DNA from: Marinobacter persicus
GTDB lineage: Bacteria > Pseudomonadota > Gammaproteobacteria > Pseudomonadales > Oleiphilaceae
NCBI RefSeq assembly: GCF_002934325.1
Contig: NZ_PTIV01000012.1
Span: 19,454 to 83,453 of the forward strand
Length of the DNA: 64,000 nucleotides
Direction of reading: 5' to 3'
The position numbers and the translations under genes were made by a program. Positions within the stretch are counted from its first letter, which is position 1, and each line of letters starts with the position of its first letter. The notes under the pieces are model-generated. The model was given only the letters and a program-made list of their open reading frames with translations. It did no database searches and was not told the DNA's origin. Of this stretch, positions 28,393 through 37,279 are shown one piece after another.

Positions 28393-29514
28393 ATGGAATT
28401 CGAAAAACTGTTACGGCTGATGGTAGAAAAAGGCGGTTCGGACCTGTTTATCACCGCAGGCGTGCCGCCCAGCATGAAAGTGAACGGGAAGGTTTTGCCC
28501 GTCACCAAAAATGCCCTCACGCCGGAGCAGACCCGGGAGCTGGTTTACGGCGCTATGAACGACAAACAGCGCGCCGAGTTTGAGGAAACCCACGAGTGCA
28601 ACTTCGCCATCAGTGCCCGTGGCATTGGCCGTTTCCGGGTGAGCGCCTTCTTCCAGCGCAACCTATGCGGCATGGTGCTGCGTCGGATCGAGGTGAAAAT
28701 TCCGAACGTTGATGATCTTTCCCTGCCGGAAATCATCAAGGAGCTGGCCATGACCAAGCGTGGCCTGATCATGTTCGTGGGCGCTACCGGTACCGGTAAG
28801 TCCACTTCCCTGGCGGCCATGCTGGGCCACCGGAACCGAAACAGCCGTGGCCACATCATCTCCATTGAAGATCCTATCGAATTCGTGCACCAGCACCAGG
28901 GCTGTATCGTGACCCAGCGTGAGGTGGGCATCGATACCGAAAGTTTTGAAGTGGCGCTGAAAAACACCCTGCGCCAGGCTCCGGACGTGATTCTCATCGG
29001 TGAGGTGCGGACCCGCCAGACCATGGAATACTCCGTGCAGTTCGCCGAAACCGGCCACCTGTGTTTGGCTACCCTGCACGCCAACAACGCCAACCAGGCG
29101 CTGGACCGGATTATCCAGTTCTTCCCGCCGGAGCAGCACAACCAGATCTGGATGGACCTGTCCCTGAACCTGAAGGCCATTGTGGCTCAGCAGCTCATCC
29201 CCACCCCGGACGGCAACGGCCGTAAGGCGGTTATCGAGGTGCTGATCAATACCCCGCTGGCGGCGGACCACATCCGTAAGGGCGAGGTGCACAAGCTCAA
29301 GGAGCTGATGACCAAGTCCAACGAGTCCGGCATGCAGACCTTCGACCAGGCACTCTACAAACTCTACTCCGAGGGCTCCATCACCTACGAAGACGCCCTG
29401 GCCCACGCTGACTCGGCAAACGACCTGCGTCTGATGATCAAATTGGGTGCGGATGCGAAGGGAGGCGACCAGCTGTCTTCTTCCGTGGATAAGCTTTCCA
29501 TTCAGGACGATTGA
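28393..29514 (+). CDS. pilU: PilT-dependent retraction ATPase PilU
   Basis: A 373-aa PilT paralogue that assists retraction under load. It starts MEFEKLLRLMVEKGGSDLFI, has Walker A GATGTGKSTS near residue 135, Walker B ILIGEVRTRQTME, and TLHANNANQALDR. It differs from PilT by a longer C-terminal tail ending in a Ser-rich stretch. The 230-bp gap from pilT is filled by the inverted-repeat element, so the two genes may be transcribed together through a stable stem. Confidence 0.94.
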   Translation: MEFEKLLRLMVEKGGSDLFITAGVPPSMKVNGKVLPVTKNALTPEQTRELVYGAMNDKQRAEFEETHECNFAISARGIGRFRVSAFFQRNLCGMVLRRIEVKIPNVDDLSLPEIIKELAMTKRGLIMFVGATGTGKSTSLAAMLGHRNRNSRGHIISIEDPIEFVHQHQGCIVTQREVGIDTESFEVALKNTLRQAPDVILIGEVRTRQTMEYSVQFAETGHLCLATLHANNANQALDRIIQFFPPEQHNQIWMDLSLNLKAIVAQQLIPTPDGNGRKAVIEVLINTPLAADHIRKGEVHKLKELMTKSNESGMQTFDQALYKLYSEGSITYEDALAHADSANDLRLMIKLGADAKGGDQLSSSVDKLSIQDD

Positions 29515-29552
29515 TTCGCCAAGCCCTTGATACAAAAGTTAACAAAAATAGT

Positions 29553-29603
29553 TCAAACGTTCGTTTAATTTGGTTGTGACGGCAAGGAAATGGTGCCTAT
29601 ACT
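29553..29603 (+). promoter_or_regulatory. fadL promoter with palindromic operator candidate
   Basis: A sigma-70-type TTGTGA (29574-29579), 18-bp spacer and TATACT (29598-29603) precede the gene. Just upstream lies AAACG-TT-CGTTT (29555-29566), a TetR-type palindrome similar to PsrA boxes (GAAAC-N4-GTTTC) that control fatty-acid genes in pseudomonads. The regulator assignment is inference. Confidence 0.5.
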
Positions 29604-29630
29604 CAGCGTGAAACCGTTTAAGGAGTCGTT

Positions 29631-31019
29631 ATGAACAACAAGTACAATACACTCGCTAAAGCTGTCCGTTTCGCAACCCTGGCGGCCATTGCCACACCGG
29701 CTACCGTCATGGCGGGGGGCTTTTCCCTTAACGAACAAAGTGCCGCGACCTCCGGCTACGCCAACGCCGGTGCTGCTGCGCACGCTGAAGATGCCAGTAC
29801 CGTTTTCTTTAACCCGGCGGGTATGAGCAAGCTGTCGGGTACCAATGTTTCCTTTGGTGCTTCTGTGTTGGATATTGATGCGGAGGCGAAGGGCGGCACA
29901 ATCGTCGCCACAGACCAAGTTGGTGATAATGTTACCGGGTCTAATGGTGGTGATATTGCAGATCCTGCTGTATTGCCCAGTCTATTTGTAACTCACGAGG
30001 TGAGTGATTCGATAGATGTGGGGTTTGCACTTCATGCCCCTTATGGATTGGCTGCTGATTATGAGGATGATTTTAGGGGGCGCTACTTTGCTGATGAAAC
30101 TGAGCTCTCAGTAATATCTTTTGCTCCTTCAATCTCGGCTAGCAATGGAGAAGGTTTGTCCATGGGTATCGGTATGAACATTATGTATGCCGAGGGCAAG
30201 TTGTCGAGATTTATAGATAATAGCTACATTCAAAGTCAATTAGGGCCAGCTGGTCCGCTATATCCTGATCAGGGTTACGCAAATGTTGAGGGTGACGATG
30301 TTGGAGTCACCTTCCGAGTGGGTTTCCTCTACGACCTGACGGATAAAACGCAGTTAGGATTGAACCTGCAAACAGGTACGGAGCTTGAGTTGGAGGGTGA
30401 TGCTGAGTTTACCAATGTGGTGACACCGGCTAACGCAGGAGGTGGTCCCAGTGGGAACTTTGACTTTACACGAGACGCCAAGGTCCCTTTGAATATCCCA
30501 GAGAGTGCAATGCTGGGGGTTAGTCATCAATTAACGGATGACCTTACGCTATTGGCTGGGGCTACCTATGCACGCTGGAGTCGTTTTGAGGAATTGGATG
30601 TCATCAACAAACAAGATGGTAGCATCATAACTCACGTCACCGAACAGTGGAAAAATACTTGGCAGTTTAATGTCGGTGGTATTTGGCAGGCGACGTCAAA
30701 TTGGAAGTTAAAAGCGGGTTATGCTTATGACGAGTCGCCAGTTGATGAATTTGTCACTGCACGAATTCCATCCCAAGATCGTCACTGGCTGACGCTCGGT
30801 ACTCAATGGAAAGACTCCCAAAGTGGTTGGGCTGTTGACGCGGCTGTAGGCACTTTGATCTTTGACGGAGATGCCAAGGTTAACGAGTATAAATATGAAC
30901 ATGGTGGTGAGCCTGACGATAGAGCGCAGCTGGGAGGTCAAGACGATCCCAGCAACTACCAGGCCGAATACGACCTCAGCGCCTGGAGCGCTTCCCTCCA
31001 AGTCAGCAAGGCTTTCTAA
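29631..31019 (+). CDS. fadL: OmpP1/FadL family outer-membrane long-chain fatty-acid transporter
   Basis: A 462-aa 14-stranded barrel with a signal peptide (about 1-25, cleavage near VMA-GGF). The mature start GGFSLNEQSAATSGYANAG and the ASTVFFNPAGMSKL segment are the FadL hatch hallmarks; SVDEF-like blade SPVDEFVTARIPSQDRHWL and the C-terminal aromatic Phe fit the family. The first ~75 codons and the last ~30 use the GC-rich local codon style, while the middle (about 29860-30930) is markedly more AT-rich, suggesting mosaic exchange of the exposed part. FadL proteins import hydrophobic compounds, such as fatty acids or hydrocarbons, and can be phage receptors (family knowledge). Confidence 0.92.
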   Translation: MNNKYNTLAKAVRFATLAAIATPATVMAGGFSLNEQSAATSGYANAGAAAHAEDASTVFFNPAGMSKLSGTNVSFGASVLDIDAEAKGGTIVATDQVGDNVTGSNGGDIADPAVLPSLFVTHEVSDSIDVGFALHAPYGLAADYEDDFRGRYFADETELSVISFAPSISASNGEGLSMGIGMNIMYAEGKLSRFIDNSYIQSQLGPAGPLYPDQGYANVEGDDVGVTFRVGFLYDLTDKTQLGLNLQTGTELELEGDAEFTNVVTPANAGGGPSGNFDFTRDAKVPLNIPESAMLGVSHQLTDDLTLLAGATYARWSRFEELDVINKQDGSIITHVTEQWKNTWQFNVGGIWQATSNWKLKAGYAYDESPVDEFVTARIPSQDRHWLTLGTQWKDSQSGWAVDAAVGTLIFDGDAKVNEYKYEHGGEPDDRAQLGGQDDPSNYQAEYDLSAWSASLQVSKAF

Positions 31020-31050
31020 TCCAGCCTTGCTAAGCGGCTGACTGCCCCGG

Positions 31051-31416
31051 TCAGCCGATCACCTGTCCCCGGTAAATCACCTTGTTGTGCCGGGGGCGAG
31101 GTGGTTCCCCCAACGCTTCTTTCTGTATGCCGCCCTCATCATCCGCGATGGGTTGGCCCCGATACGTTTTCTTCGGTGCGTCAGTCGCCATGGACTGGTC
31201 CAGTTCCGGTACCCGCTGTTTCAAGGCTTCCCAGGTGTGAACCAGGTGACGTGATCGGGTTTTCTCAGCGTAGTCGGCCAGTTGTTCTTCCAGATCGTCC
31301 TGGTTCAAGTGCAGTTTGATGCCGAACTCGGACTGGATCAGGCGCCGGCATTGGTGAACGAGTCTCAGAAGTTCCGGCTCGAACAACCAGGTGCGTTCGT
31401 GGGTGGTGGAATTCAT
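31051..31416 (-). CDS. Hypothetical protein with two YRGQ motifs
   Basis: A 121-aa soluble protein I cannot name. The N-terminal ~75 residues are helical and charged. The C-terminal part repeats a short motif, TYRGQPI near residue 84 and IYRGQVI at the end, somewhat like the YRG motif of DUF4278 proteins. It stands alone between the convergent fadL and polA. A real gene is likely from its GC-rich codon use and regular start. Confidence 0.6.
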   Translation of the reverse strand: MNSTTHERTWLFEPELLRLVHQCRRLIQSEFGIKLHLNQDDLEEQLADYAEKTRSRHLVHTWEALKQRVPELDQSMATDAPKKTYRGQPIADDEGGIQKEALGEPPRPRHNKVIYRGQVIG

Positions 31417-31539
31417 GACGGGCCTCGCATTGCCTCAGCTTTAAAGGGCGTTTGCCCTGATACTGTCGGCAAAGCAGGTTCCGTGCCGTTTATTGCAACC
31501 AGTGGATACTGGCGTCAGGCGGTCTGGATAGGCAGAAGA

Positions 31540-31586
31540 CGCCCTGTTTCCGCACAAATCGGGCGATTTTGCACGGCAACAGGGCG
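31540..31586. other. Long near-perfect hairpin downstream of polA
   Basis: The outer arms CGCCCTGTT and AACAGGGCG (31540-31548, 31578-31586) enclose an inner stem AAATCG-GG-CGATTT (31556-31569) flanked by further pairing with few mismatches. It follows the polA stop on the - strand by 22 bp. No T-run follows directly, so it may be an mRNA 3' stabiliser, a weak terminator or part of a small RNA. Confidence 0.5.
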
Positions 31587-31608
31587 CAGCGGGCTGGGTA
31601 AGAGGGTT

Positions 31609-34341
31609 TTAGTGGGCTTCGTCCCAGTTATCACCCACGCCTGCGTCCACAACCAGCGGGACGTCCAGGTCGGCGGCCGCTGACATGCGTTCCAGCAACC
31701 CTTTTCTGACTTTCTCAAGCGCGCTTTCCCGTACTTCGATGATCAGTTCATCGTGCACCTGCATGGTCATGCAGGCATCGTCCGGGTGCTCGGTGCGCAG
31801 CCAGTTGTCCACCTCAATCATGGCCCGCTTGATGATGTCGGCTGCGGTTCCCTGCATGGGGGCATTGATGGCGGTGCGTTCGGCGGCCTGTTGCAGCTGT
31901 TTGTTGCGGGCGTTGATTTCCGGCAGGTACAGGCGCCGGCCAAACAGGGTTTCCACGTAGCCGTCGTCATGGGCCTGTTTGCGAACGTTGTCCATGTACT
32001 TGAGAACGCCAGGATAACGCTCGAAGTAGCGGTCAATGTAGTTCTGCGCGGTACTGCGATCCACCTCCAACTGGCGGGACAGGCCAAAGGCGGACATGCC
32101 GTAGATCAGCCCGAAATTGATGGCCTTGGCGCTGCGGCGCTGGTCGGAGGAAACCTCGTCCAGACTGACACCGAAGACTTCGGCGGCGGTGGCCTTGTGG
32201 ATGTCCTCGCCGAGTTCAAAAGCCTTCAGCAGTCCTTTGTCGCCGGACAGATGCGCCATGATGCGCAGTTCAATCTGGGAATAGTCTGCCGCCAGCAGCT
32301 TGTGGCCTTCCGGGGCAATGAATGCCTGACGGATGCGGCGGCCTTCCTCGGTGCGAATCGGAATGTTCTGAAGGTTTGGTTCGGAAGAGGATAGTCGCCC
32401 GGTTGCCGTCACCGCCTGATGGTAGGAGGTATGAACCCGGCCGGTGCGTTCATGAATCAGCTTTGGCAGAGTGTCGGTGTAGGTGGACTTGAGCTTGCTC
32501 AGGCTGCGGTGTTCCACAATCAGTCGTGGCAGTTCGTGCTCGTGGGCCAGTTCCTGCAGCACCGGTTCGGCGGTGGACGGCGCGCCCTTCGGGGTCTTCT
32601 TGATCACCCGCAGGCCGAACTTGTCGTACAGGATCGCCTGCAGCTGTTTGGGTGAGCCCAGGTTAAAAGCCTCACCGGCGACTTCGTGGGCCTCTTTCTC
32701 CAACTCGGCCATGCGCTCGGCCAGCTCCTGGCTGTGGGTACGCAGGGTGCTGGCGCTGATCAGCGCGCCTCTTTGCTCCATGCGCGACAGCACCGGTACC
32801 AGTGGCAGGTCAATGTCCCGGTACACCGATTCGAGTTTGCCGGTTTCTTTGAGTCTGGGGCTCAGAGCATGGTGCAGGCGCAGGGTGATGTCCGCGTCCT
32901 CGGCGGCGTAGGGGCCGGCTTTTTCCAGGTCGATCTGATTGAACGTGAGCTGTTTTGCGCCTTTGCCGGCGATGGATTCGTAGCTGATGGTCTGCTCATC
33001 CAGATAGACGCGGGCCAGGCTGTCCATATCGTGGCGGGTGGCCACAGAGTTATAGACGTAGGACTCCAGCATGGTGTCTTCGGCAATGCCTTCCAGGGTA
33101 ATGCCATGGTTGGCCAGCACGTTCTTGTCGTACTTCAGGTTCTGACCGACCTTTTTCTGCTTGGGGTCTTCCAGTAAGGGCTTGAGCTGTTCAAGGACAG
33201 TCTCACGGTCTAACTGATCCGGAGCGCCCATGTAGTCGTGGGCCAGGGGAACATAGGCTGCTTCGCCGGCTTCAATGGCGAAGGACACGCCAACCACTTG
33301 CGCGTCGATATAGCGGAGGCTGGTGGTCTCGGTGTCGAAGGCAAACAGGGCGGCGTTTTTCAGGCGCTCCAGCCACTGGTCAAACTCTGCCTGGTCGGTG
33401 ACGACGGAATAGCGCTTTTCCGGCTTCTCTGGCATGGGAGAATCGCCATTCTGCTCCGATTGCCCACCGGAACCATTGTCGCCGTCTTCCAGCTCGGCCA
33501 CCCAGGTGCGGAACTCGTATTCCTTGAACAGTTCCAGCAACTGGTCGTCGTTTTGCTCCCGGTCGGTCAGGTCTTCCAGGCCGAACTCCAGTTCCACATC
33601 GGTGCGGATGGTCGCCAGTTGCCGACTGAGGGGCAGGGTGTCTTTGGCCTCACGCAGATTCTCGCCGATCTTGCCTTTGATCTCGTCTGCGTGTTCGATC
33701 AGGTTGTCCAGATCGTTATAGGTCTGCAGCCACTTAACCGCTGTTTTCGGGCCGCATTTGTTCACGCCGGGGATGTTGTCGACCTTGTCGCCCACCAGGG
33801 CCAGGTAATCCACAATCTGGTCGGCCGAGACGCCAAACTTGTCCACCACGCCGTCGCGGTCCATGGCGGTTTCGGTCATGGTGTTGATCAGGGTGACGTG
33901 GTCGCTGACCAGCTGGGCCATGTCCTTGTCGCCGGTGGACACCACCACATCGATGCCTTTGCTGGTGGCCTCGTGAGCCAGGGTGCCGATCACGTCGTCG
34001 GCTTCCACGCCCGGCACGATCAGCAGTGGCAGGCCCATGGCCTTGACGATCTCGTGGATGGGCTCAATCTGTACCGCCAGATCGTCCGGCATCGGTGGGC
34101 GGTTGGCTTTGTACTCTTCGTACATTTCGTGACGAAAGGTTTTGCCCTTGGCATCAAACACCACCACGACCTTGGAGCCGGGGAAATCCTGCTCCAGCCG
34201 GCGTAGCATGCTGATCACCCCTTTGATGGCGCCGGTGGGGTGGTTCTTGCTGGTGGTCAGTGGCGGCAGTGCGTGATAGGCGCGGAACAGGTAGGACGAT
34301 CCGTCCACCAGAACCACGGGTGGGGTCTTGTTGTCACTCAT
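31609..34341 (-). CDS. polA: DNA polymerase I
   Basis: A 910-aa full-length enzyme with all three domains. The 5'-3' exonuclease (residues ~1-300) includes LVDGSSYLFRAYHALPPL and GDKVDNIPGVNKCGPKTA. The 3'-5' exonuclease (~330-510) has FAFDTETTSLRYID and the later Asp motifs, so proofreading residues appear intact. The family-A polymerase (~520-910) has DYSQIELRIMAHLS, RRSAKAINFGLIYGMS and MQVHDELIIEV. It works in Okazaki fragment maturation and repair. The start at 34341 (MSDNKTPP) is chosen over the extended frame because conserved sequence begins there. Confidence 0.96.
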   Translation of the reverse strand: MSDNKTPPVVLVDGSSYLFRAYHALPPLTTSKNHPTGAIKGVISMLRRLEQDFPGSKVVVVFDAKGKTFRHEMYEEYKANRPPMPDDLAVQIEPIHEIVKAMGLPLLIVPGVEADDVIGTLAHEATSKGIDVVVSTGDKDMAQLVSDHVTLINTMTETAMDRDGVVDKFGVSADQIVDYLALVGDKVDNIPGVNKCGPKTAVKWLQTYNDLDNLIEHADEIKGKIGENLREAKDTLPLSRQLATIRTDVELEFGLEDLTDREQNDDQLLELFKEYEFRTWVAELEDGDNGSGGQSEQNGDSPMPEKPEKRYSVVTDQAEFDQWLERLKNAALFAFDTETTSLRYIDAQVVGVSFAIEAGEAAYVPLAHDYMGAPDQLDRETVLEQLKPLLEDPKQKKVGQNLKYDKNVLANHGITLEGIAEDTMLESYVYNSVATRHDMDSLARVYLDEQTISYESIAGKGAKQLTFNQIDLEKAGPYAAEDADITLRLHHALSPRLKETGKLESVYRDIDLPLVPVLSRMEQRGALISASTLRTHSQELAERMAELEKEAHEVAGEAFNLGSPKQLQAILYDKFGLRVIKKTPKGAPSTAEPVLQELAHEHELPRLIVEHRSLSKLKSTYTDTLPKLIHERTGRVHTSYHQAVTATGRLSSSEPNLQNIPIRTEEGRRIRQAFIAPEGHKLLAADYSQIELRIMAHLSGDKGLLKAFELGEDIHKATAAEVFGVSLDEVSSDQRRSAKAINFGLIYGMSAFGLSRQLEVDRSTAQNYIDRYFERYPGVLKYMDNVRKQAHDDGYVETLFGRRLYLPEINARNKQLQQAAERTAINAPMQGTAADIIKRAMIEVDNWLRTEHPDDACMTMQVHDELIIEVRESALEKVRKGLLERMSAAADLDVPLVVDAGVGDNWDEAH

Positions 34342-34451
34342 GTTGAAACAGGTCCGGATTCTGTTGAAGCGTGGGTTGGCTTGTGCAACTCTGTAGCCAT
34401 GGAGCTGTTCAGCGGCTCCCGACAAACGTTGGATCAAAGGGTATCACGAAA

Positions 34452-34790
34452 ATGAAACGAATCGCCTGTTCTGCTCTGCTGCTTGGCTGTGTCTCGGTGC
34501 CGGCCTTGGCTCAGGATGAAGGTGCACTGGATACCACGCCGGTAGAGACGCCAGATGAGCCGGTGGTTATCTCGGATTATCAGCCTCCGGCCAGCGATAC
34601 GCAGATCGTGATCCGGCCCGGCGAGGACAAGGTGTTCTATGAGTACCGCGTGAATGGCCAGCTGATGGAAATCAAGGTGGTGCCAGAGGTGGGGCCGGAG
34701 TATTACCTGGTGCCGGCTGAAGGCGGTGGCTGGATTGAGGACACAGAATCGGATCTGTTGATCCCCAGTTGGGTGATTTTCCGCTGGTAA
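34452..34790 (+). CDS. DUF2782 family exported protein
   Basis: A 112-aa protein with a signal peptide (MKRIACSALLLGCVSVPALA, residues 1-20). The mature part carries the DUF2782 core: PGEDKVFYEYRVNGQLMEIK and the C-terminal PSWVIFRW. It is divergent from polA, the same association as in Pseudomonas. Function unknown. The start at 34452 follows from the signal peptide; upstream codons in frame are not family-like. Confidence 0.82.
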   Translation: MKRIACSALLLGCVSVPALAQDEGALDTTPVETPDEPVVISDYQPPASDTQIVIRPGEDKVFYEYRVNGQLMEIKVVPEVGPEYYLVPAEGGGWIEDTESDLLIPSWVIFRW

Positions 34791-34817
34791 GCAGCCCGGC
34801 GCGAGTCCCGGGGCCGA

Positions 34818-35474
34818 TTACTGTGAATCGTTCTCCGGGGGCTCAAGTGGCAGTGTGCGTTCCTCGCCCGTAATTGTCTCAAGGCGTGTGATGTCCGCTT
34901 TGAACTCGTCTTTCATGTCTTCAATCTGACGGCGCTGGTTCTGGATTTCCTGTTCCACGTCGTCAATCTGCGCTTCCAGGCGACGAATCTTTTCCAGTGA
35001 CGCCTCGGGCACTTCCCGGCCCGCCCGCTCCATATCGGCGGCGCGGCTTTGTTCGTTGTTCAACTGACTGGATATAACGGAGATGTTGCCCCGTTTCAGC
35101 TGAATCATCCCTTCCATTTCACGGATTTTGCGGTGCATTGCCCGCACGGCCTGATCCGGGTGGCTGTAGCGTTCCAGCAATTTCTCGTCTTTCTGACGCT
35201 GAAGTTCCGCCTGGCGCTTGCGCTCCTTTTCGGCTTCCCGGGCCGCAATTTCTTCTGCTGTTGGGGCCGGGGGGACGGTTTCCACGACCCGGCCGTTGTT
35301 GCCCAGGATGTCGTAGCCGCGCTTGGTGGCCTCCTGCGGGATTGTGTTGCTAATCACCATTCGCCCGTTTTCATCTTCGTAGCGGTACATGCCCGCCTGC
35401 GCGCCGGTTGATGCCAGCATGCCAATGGTGGTCAGCAGGGCAATGGCGGAAGAAACAATCGGGCGATGCTGCAT
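34818..35474 (-). CDS. DUF4124 domain protein with C-terminal coiled coil, exported
   Basis: A 218-aa protein with a signal peptide (about residues 1-28, near AQA-GMY). A DUF4124 segment follows (MYRYEDENGRMVISNTIPQEATKRGYDIL). Residues ~70-205 are strongly charged heptad-like coiled coil with Arg/Glu/Gln. It starts 3 bp after the pyrE stop on the same strand and is probably co-transcribed. Periplasmic; role unknown. Confidence 0.78.
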   Translation of the reverse strand: MQHRPIVSSAIALLTTIGMLASTGAQAGMYRYEDENGRMVISNTIPQEATKRGYDILGNNGRVVETVPPAPTAEEIAAREAEKERKRQAELQRQKDEKLLERYSHPDQAVRAMHRKIREMEGMIQLKRGNISVISSQLNNEQSRAADMERAGREVPEASLEKIRRLEAQIDDVEQEIQNQRRQIEDMKDEFKADITRLETITGEERTLPLEPPENDSQ

Positions 35475-35477
35475 GCC

Positions 35478-36116
35478 TTAAACTCCGTAACGATCCCGGT
35501 AGGCCGCCACGTTCTCCGCATGGCCGGCGAATTCCGGATTGGCCTTCAGGTAATCCAATACCTGTTCCAGACGAATAATACTCACAACTGGGATGCCGAA
35601 TTCTTTTTCGACTTCCTGGATGGCGGAAAGCTCGGCATTGCCCTTTTCCTGGCGGTCCAGTGCAATAAGAACGCCGGCAGGCTCTGCGCCCGCGGCGCGG
35701 ATGATGTCGATGGACTCGCGAATGGCGGTGCCGGCGGTGATGACGTCGTCAACAATGAGCACCTTGCCTTCTAATGGTGCGCCGACAATGTTGCCGCCTT
35801 CGCCATGATCTTTCTTCTCTTTGCGATTGAATGCAAAGGGTTTGCTGTTACCGTCTGTAGCGAGGGCCATGGCGGTCACGGTGGCCAAGGGAATGCCCTT
35901 ATAGGCTGGCCCGAAAATAATGTCATAATCCAGCCCGCTGCGTTCTATGGCTGCGGCATAGGCTTTGCTTAACTGGAGCAGGTCGTCGCCGGTGTTGAAC
36001 AGCCCGGCGTTGAAAAAGTAGGGGCTGGTGCGCCCGGATTTCAGGGTGAATTCCCCGAAACGCAGCACATTCCGCTGGATGGCAAACTCGATAAACTTTC
36101 GCTGATAGTCGTGCAT
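35478..36116 (-). CDS. pyrE: Orotate phosphoribosyltransferase
   Basis: The 212-aa enzyme converts orotate and PRPP to OMP in pyrimidine synthesis. Signatures are [16 protein letters not shown] near residue 24, [11 protein letters not shown] near 71, [13 protein letters not shown] near 97 and the PRPP loop [17 protein letters not shown] near 120-136. It is divergent from the Crc-like gene with an 81-bp gap, as in Pseudomonas (pyrE/crc). Confidence 0.95.
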   Translation of the reverse strand: MHDYQRKFIEFAIQRNVLRFGEFTLKSGRTSPYFFNAGLFNTGDDLLQLSKAYAAAIERSGLDYDIIFGPAYKGIPLATVTAMALATDGNSKPFAFNRKEKKDHGEGGNIVGAPLEGKVLIVDDVITAGTAIRESIDIIRAAGAEPAGVLIALDRQEKGNAELSAIQEVEKEFGIPVVSIIRLEQVLDYLKANPEFAGHAENVAAYRDRYGV

Positions 36117-36197
36117 GGCAAGGGTTCTGGCGGGGTTGCAACTTTAATTAGAATGTAAAAACGGTATCATACACACAAAGCGAATCAGGGAACACGT

Positions 36198-37004
36198 ATG
36201 CGGGTAGTATCAATCAGTGTCAATGGTCTGGCCCGGGCTGTTGAAAACGGTTTTTTCGACTGGCTGGCCGACCAGGACGCGGACGTGGTCTGCGTTCAGG
36301 ATCACCGCATGCGCGCCTACGAGATTGAGGACCAGAACCTGATTCCCGAAGGCTATGAGGCCTACTTCATTGATGGCGAGCTGAACGAGCACGGCGGTGT
36401 GGGCATTTACACCCGTCACTTCCCCAAGGCCATCATGTACGGCTTTGCCAATGAGCAGGCCGACCGCGAAGGGCGTTTTATCCAGGCGGATTTTGACAAG
36501 GTTTCCGTGGCATCGGTGCTGGCCCCCTGTGCCCTTGGCCGCGAAGAAGAGCTGACCGGCGAGGATGACCTGACGGTGCTGGACCACAAGGATGAGTTCA
36601 TGGAAGCCTTCGGTGTTCATATGCAGAAGACGCTGCGCAAGCGTCGGCAGTTTATCTTTGGCGCTAACCTGCAAACCGCTCATCACGTGACCGACGCGAG
36701 CCCGCTGTATCACCGCATGGATTTCTCCGGTTTCCTGCCCCACGAACGTGCATGGCTGGACCGTCTGTTTGATGAAATGGGCTGTATTGATGCGTTCCGG
36801 GAGATCAACAAGCAGAGCAATCAGTTTACCTGGTGGCCGGAGCAGGTGGAGGGGCCGAGCAAGGCTGCCGGCATCCGAGTGGATTACCAGCTGTTGACGC
36901 CTGGCATCCGCAAGACCATCCAGGATGGCTGGATTGATCCGTCTGCGCGGTTCTCCGATCACGCGCCCGTGGTGATGGACTACGACATCGAAATCGGTTT
37001 CTAA
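36198..37004 (+). CDS. crc: Catabolite repression control protein Crc (degenerate ExoIII fold)
   Basis: A 268-aa protein of the endonuclease/exonuclease/phosphatase fold. General sequence suggests exonuclease III, but key catalytic positions are lost: the LQE-type Glu is Asp in VCVQDHR, and the GDxN motif is replaced by FGANLQTAHH. By contrast HERAWLDRLF, NQFTWWPEQ and FSDHAPVVMDYD resemble Pseudomonas Crc closely, as does the pyrE/crc/rph/yicC neighbourhood. Crc is not a nuclease; with Hfq it blocks translation of catabolic mRNAs (family knowledge). The promoter side carries TATCAT about 30 bp ahead of the start. A true ExoIII paralogue is the alternative. Confidence 0.8.
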   Translation: MRVVSISVNGLARAVENGFFDWLADQDADVVCVQDHRMRAYEIEDQNLIPEGYEAYFIDGELNEHGGVGIYTRHFPKAIMYGFANEQADREGRFIQADFDKVSVASVLAPCALGREEELTGEDDLTVLDHKDEFMEAFGVHMQKTLRKRRQFIFGANLQTAHHVTDASPLYHRMDFSGFLPHERAWLDRLFDEMGCIDAFREINKQSNQFTWWPEQVEGPSKAAGIRVDYQLLTPGIRKTIQDGWIDPSARFSDHAPVVMDYDIEIGF

Positions 37005-37047
37005 CTTACTGCCTAGTGTCACGCCTATCGGAGCTGGGGGAGACGCC

Positions 37048-37147
37048 CTTACGGGATGCCTTCCCCAGAACCGCTACGAGCACATCCATGTGCGCTTCTC
37101 TCAGGCCATCCTTGGCCTTCGAAATTCTGGGGAAGACATCCCGTAAG
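37048..37147. repeat. Inverted repeat A, crc-rph spacer
   Basis: Arms 37048-37070 and 37125-37147 (23 bp) pair with one mismatch. Their arms carry GGGGAAG near the end and CCCGTAAG on the side facing away from the element, an arrangement like the GGGGAAA/CCGGGAC arms of element B next to it. The 54-bp interior contains a palindromic CACATCCATGTG (37081-37092). Confidence 0.8.
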
Positions 37148-37279
37148 TGCTTATTGGACTCTGTGCAGGCGCCTAGTCTCGCATCCCGAATTTTTAAGAA
37201 GCTCTCTGATAACCTGGTTTGGCGGTATGGCGATGTCGATACCATAAACCGTTGCTTTGATAGGAGTGGCAAGTAGCGG

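Noticed and set aside
31035..31055. GGCTGAC/GTCAGCC hairpin after fadL as Rho-independent terminator
   Set aside because: A stem is present but no T-run follows on either strand, so it is not called.
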